8,905 nucleotides of DNA from Pseudomonadota bacterium (lineage in GTDB: Bacteria > Pseudomonadota > Alphaproteobacteria > Acetobacterales > Acetobacteraceae). The notes under the pieces were generated by a model, which was not told where the DNA came from, made no database searches, and saw only the letters and a list, made by a program, of their open reading frames with translations. Shown here piece by piece: positions 7,088 to 8,905 of the stretch. The stretch lies in contig JAKBCB010000128.1 of the NCBI GenBank assembly GCA_021808185.1, forward strand, positions 1 through 8,905, read 5' to 3'. Position 1 is the first letter of the stretch, and the number at the start of each line of letters is the position of its first letter. The translations under genes and the position numbers were made by a program.

Positions 7088-8077
7088 ATGCATATCCTGA
7101 TTATCGGCGCCGCCGGCATGATCGGCCGCAAACTCACGTCCCGCCTGATCGCCGATGGCGGCCTCGGCGGCAAGCCTGTCACCGCGCTGACGCTGGTGGA
7201 CGTGGTGGAGCCGCCGTTCCCGGCCGGCTTCCAGGGCACCGTCAATCGCAGCGCCGAGGATCTGTCCACCCCCGGCATCGCGGCCCAGTGCCTCGCCGAC
7301 CGCCCGGACGTGATCTTCCACCTCGCCGCCATCGTCTCGGGCGAGGCGGAGGCCGATTTCGACAAGGGCTATCGCATCAATCTCGACGGCACCCGCTATC
7401 TGTTCGAGGCGATTCGGCAAGCCGGGCTGGTGCAGCCTTATACCCCGCGCGTGGTGTTCACCTCCTCCATCGCGGTGTTCGGCGCGCCGTTCCCGGAGGC
7501 CATCGGCGACGAATTCTTCACCACTCCGCTGACCAGCTACGGCACCCAGAAGGCCATCGGCGAGCTTTTGCTCAGCGATTACTCGCGAAAGGGCTTCTTC
7601 GACGGCATCGCCATCCGGCTGCCGACCATCTGCATCCGCCCCGGCACCCCGAACAAGGCGGCCAGCGGCTTCTTCTCGAACATCCTGCGCGAGCCGCTTT
7701 CGGGCAAGGAAGCGGTGTTGCCGGTCAGCGAGGATGTGCGCCACTGGCACGCCTCGCCGCGCGCGGCCATCGGGTTTCTGATCCATGCCGCGACGATGGA
7801 CCTCGCCACGGTCGGTCCGCGCCGGGCGCTGTCGATGCCCGGCCTGTCGGCCACGGTGGGCGAGCAGATCGCGGCGCTGCGCAAGGTGGCCGGCGAGAAG
7901 GCGGTGGCGCTGATCCGGCGGGAGCCGGACCCGACCATCATCAAGATCGTCTCCGGCTGGGCGCGTAACTTCGACACTCCGCGCGCCAAGGCGCTGGGCT
8001 TCGTGGCGGAGTCCTCGTTCGAGGAGATCATCCGCGCGCATATCGAGGACGAGCTGGGCGGCAAGATCGGCGGCTGA
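7088..8077 (+). CDS. denD: D-erythronate dehydrogenase-like NAD-dependent epimerase/dehydratase-family protein (DenD)
   Basis: A 329-residue extended short-chain dehydrogenase. DenD enzymes oxidise D-erythronate to 2-oxo-tetronate with NAD as the first step of erythronate use. Seen: the Rossmann motif GAAGMIG at 7-13; an acidic residue after beta-2 (Asp38 in LTLVDV), which favours NAD over NADP; FHLAAIVSGEAEADFDKGYRINLDGT at 77-102; Ser126/Ser127 and the catalytic Tyr151-x3-Lys155 in SYGTQKA; and the substrate-side stretch RLPTICIRPGTPNKAASGFFSNILREPL, strongly characteristic of DenD. Length matches the family. It follows the hydrolase by 46 bases on the same strand and is probably co-transcribed, though its own strong ribosome binding site allows independent expression. 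The usual partners (four-carbon acid sugar kinase OtnK/DtnK, isomerase OtnI, decarboxylase OtnC) are not in the window. A related sugar-acid or hydroxy-acid substrate remains possible. Confidence 0.82.
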   Translation: MHILIIGAAGMIGRKLTSRLIADGGLGGKPVTALTLVDVVEPPFPAGFQGTVNRSAEDLSTPGIAAQCLADRPDVIFHLAAIVSGEAEADFDKGYRINLDGTRYLFEAIRQAGLVQPYTPRVVFTSSIAVFGAPFPEAIGDEFFTTPLTSYGTQKAIGELLLSDYSRKGFFDGIAIRLPTICIRPGTPNKAASGFFSNILREPLSGKEAVLPVSEDVRHWHASPRAAIGFLIHAATMDLATVGPRRALSMPGLSATVGEQIAALRKVAGEKAVALIRREPDPTIIKIVSGWARNFDTPRAKALGFVAESSFEEIIRAHIEDELGGKIGG

Positions 8078-8104
8078 GGCGTCGGTCGGGTCTGGCGCCC
8101 CGCG

Positions 8105-8854
8105 TCAGGCCCGCATCGCCTCCTCCGCCAGCAGATGCGCCAGTTGCGCCGGCGTCTCCACCCCCTCGGCGATCACGTCGAGGTTCAGGCTGTGGCCGAG
8201 CGCGATCACCGCGCGGATGATCGCGTCCGCCTCGGCGTCCTCGCCGATGGCGGCGACGAAGGATGTGTCGATCTTCAGCGTGTCGAAGCGGAAGCGGCGC
8301 AGATAGCTCAGGCTGGAAAAGCCGGTGCCGAAATCGTCCAGCGCGATGCGGACCCCGCGTGCCTTCAGGTCGCGCAGGATCGCCACCGCCCGGTCGGTGT
8401 CGTCCATCAGCACGCCCTCGGTGATCTCCAGTTCCAATCGCTCCGGCGCCAGTCCGGCCTGGTCCAGCGTGTCGAGCACGCGCCGCGACAGGTCGCGCCT
8501 GTCAATCGGCGTCCAAACGGGACCCACTATTGGCGTGCCATAGGCCTGCACCGAGATCGCCAGCGCGGCACCAAAGACTGGCAGCACCAGCGAGACGGCG
8601 GTCAGCGGCACCGCGAAGCCGAACGGCAGGCCCGGCCGAAAGGCCAGCATGGCGATGAAATGCGTGTCCCACACGCCGCCGCCGAACGCGGCCGAGGCAC
8701 CCGCGATCCAGGCCGCCCGCGCCCGCCCGCCCGCCGTGAAGGCGCGCGCCGTCAGGTTCATCGCTGTGACGCAGGCCAACAGGCAGACCAGAACCGCCAC
8801 GCCAACGAGCCAGTCATCGTGCTGCTCGGTCACACACCCGATCAGTCGCAGCAT
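8105..8854 (-). pseudogene. Remnant of an MHYT-(GGDEF)-EAL cyclic-di-GMP signalling gene, with internal and C-terminal deletions
   Basis: The 249-residue open frame joins two pieces of a normally much longer membrane signalling protein. Residues 1-104 are the start of an MHYT sensor: MLRLIGCVTEQHD, three membrane segments near 15-36, 47-70 and 80-104, and the WDTHFIAMLAFRPG motif at 62-75. A full MHYT domain has about seven segments. Residues 119-240 are the back part of an EAL phosphodiesterase: RLELEITEGVLMDD (139-152), LDDFGTGFSSLSYL (172-185), LKID (193-196) and VIAEGVET (227-234). The rest of MHYT, any GGDEF domain, the EAL motif itself with its metal-binding Glu, and the final CDEVQGY-type segment are absent, so phosphodiesterase activity is not expected. 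The start at 8854 is set by GGAGG 5 bases upstream. The frame is still open, so a short protein could be made. It converges on denD with a 27-base gap. Confidence 0.8.
8500..8544. mobile_element. Possible IS21-family terminal-repeat remnant at the MHYT/EAL junction
   Basis: At the exact place where MHYT coding sequence stops and EAL coding sequence begins, about 45 bases match neither domain and are less GC-rich than their surroundings. The stretch opens with TGTCAATCGGCGTCC at 8500. GGCGT recurs at 8508-8512 and 8532-8536, 24 bases apart, and GGGACCC lies between (8519-8525). A TGT outer end with short direct repeats containing GGCGTxCAAA and GGGACCC resembles, from memory, the multiple terminal repeats of IS21-family elements. 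No istA or istB coding sequence is present. I read it as a scar left by a deletion next to an inserted element. It encodes YGTPIVGPVWTPID in the surviving frame. Confidence 0.42.
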
Positions 8855-8859
8855 CGCAA

Positions 8860-8864
8860 CCTCC
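8860..8864 (-). promoter_or_regulatory. Shine-Dalgarno site of the MHYT-EAL remnant
   Basis: GGAGG on the minus strand lies 5 bases before the ATG at 8854-8852. It favours this start over the in-frame ATG 18 bases further upstream (8872), and the resulting N-terminus MLRLIGCVTEQHD agrees with MHYT proteins. Translation initiation therefore appears intact although the protein is a remnant. The 41 bases from 8865 to the window end show no convincing promoter. Confidence 0.7.
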
Positions 8865-8905
8865 GCCTTCAACCGGGCAGGGTCGGGTGGATGCGTTACC
8901 GTTTT

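Noticed and set aside
6866..8041. Minus-strand frame of 391 codons opposite denD
   Set aside because: The plus strand has a clear Rossmann motif, a YxxxK site and a strong ribosome binding site. The antisense product has no motif.
8075..8123. Terminator between the convergent denD and MHYT-EAL remnant
   Set aside because: Only distant short complementary pieces (GAGGCG and CGCCTC) are present, with a loop too large and no T tract on either strand.

Overview
The window is a very GC-rich stretch of bacterial chromosome with long, tightly packed genes. By eye, codons strongly prefer G or C in the third position. The gene content points to an alphaproteobacterium, possibly of the Rhodospirillales/Acetobacteraceae type: a dimethylglycine-dehydrogenase-like flavoprotein, a trimethylamine-dehydrogenase-like flavoprotein, a GlxA-type AraC regulator and an MHYT-EAL protein. 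That placement is an inference from protein style, not from a marker gene. No rRNA, tRNA, CRISPR array or complete transposase gene is seen.

Layout. (1) Positions 2-1855, plus strand: a 5'-truncated flavoprotein with a C-terminal folate-binding (GcvT) half, of the dimethylglycine/sarcosine dehydrogenase family. (2) Positions 1852-2874, minus strand: a GlxA/GbdR-type AraC-family regulator, convergent with gene 1 so that the two stop codons overlap. (3) Positions 2875-2983: a 109-base divergent control region. (4) Positions 2984-5026: a TMADH/N-methylproline-demethylase-like flavoenzyme in which the second of the four usual iron-sulfur cysteines is alanine. (5) Positions 5026-7041: a CocE/NonD (S15-type) alpha/beta hydrolase, coupled to gene 4 by a TGATG stop/start overlap. 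(6) Positions 7088-8077: a D-erythronate-dehydrogenase-like SDR (denD) with its own strong ribosome binding site. (7) Positions 8105-8854, minus strand: a decayed MHYT-EAL signalling gene. It has lost its middle and its C-terminus, and a short IS21-like terminal sequence sits at the internal junction.

Working model (inference). Genes 1, 4 and 5 look like an accessory catabolic locus for an N-methylated, possibly esterified or amide-linked, compound. The hydrolase would release a small N-methyl amine or amino acid. The OYE-type flavoenzyme would oxidatively demethylate it, and the folate-linked flavoprotein would take off a further methyl group and capture the one-carbon unit on tetrahydrofolate. 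The regulator belongs to the same broad family as GbdR, SouR and CdhR, which sense betaine, sarcosine and carnitine. The actual substrate cannot be read from the sequence. The link of denD to this pathway is uncertain.
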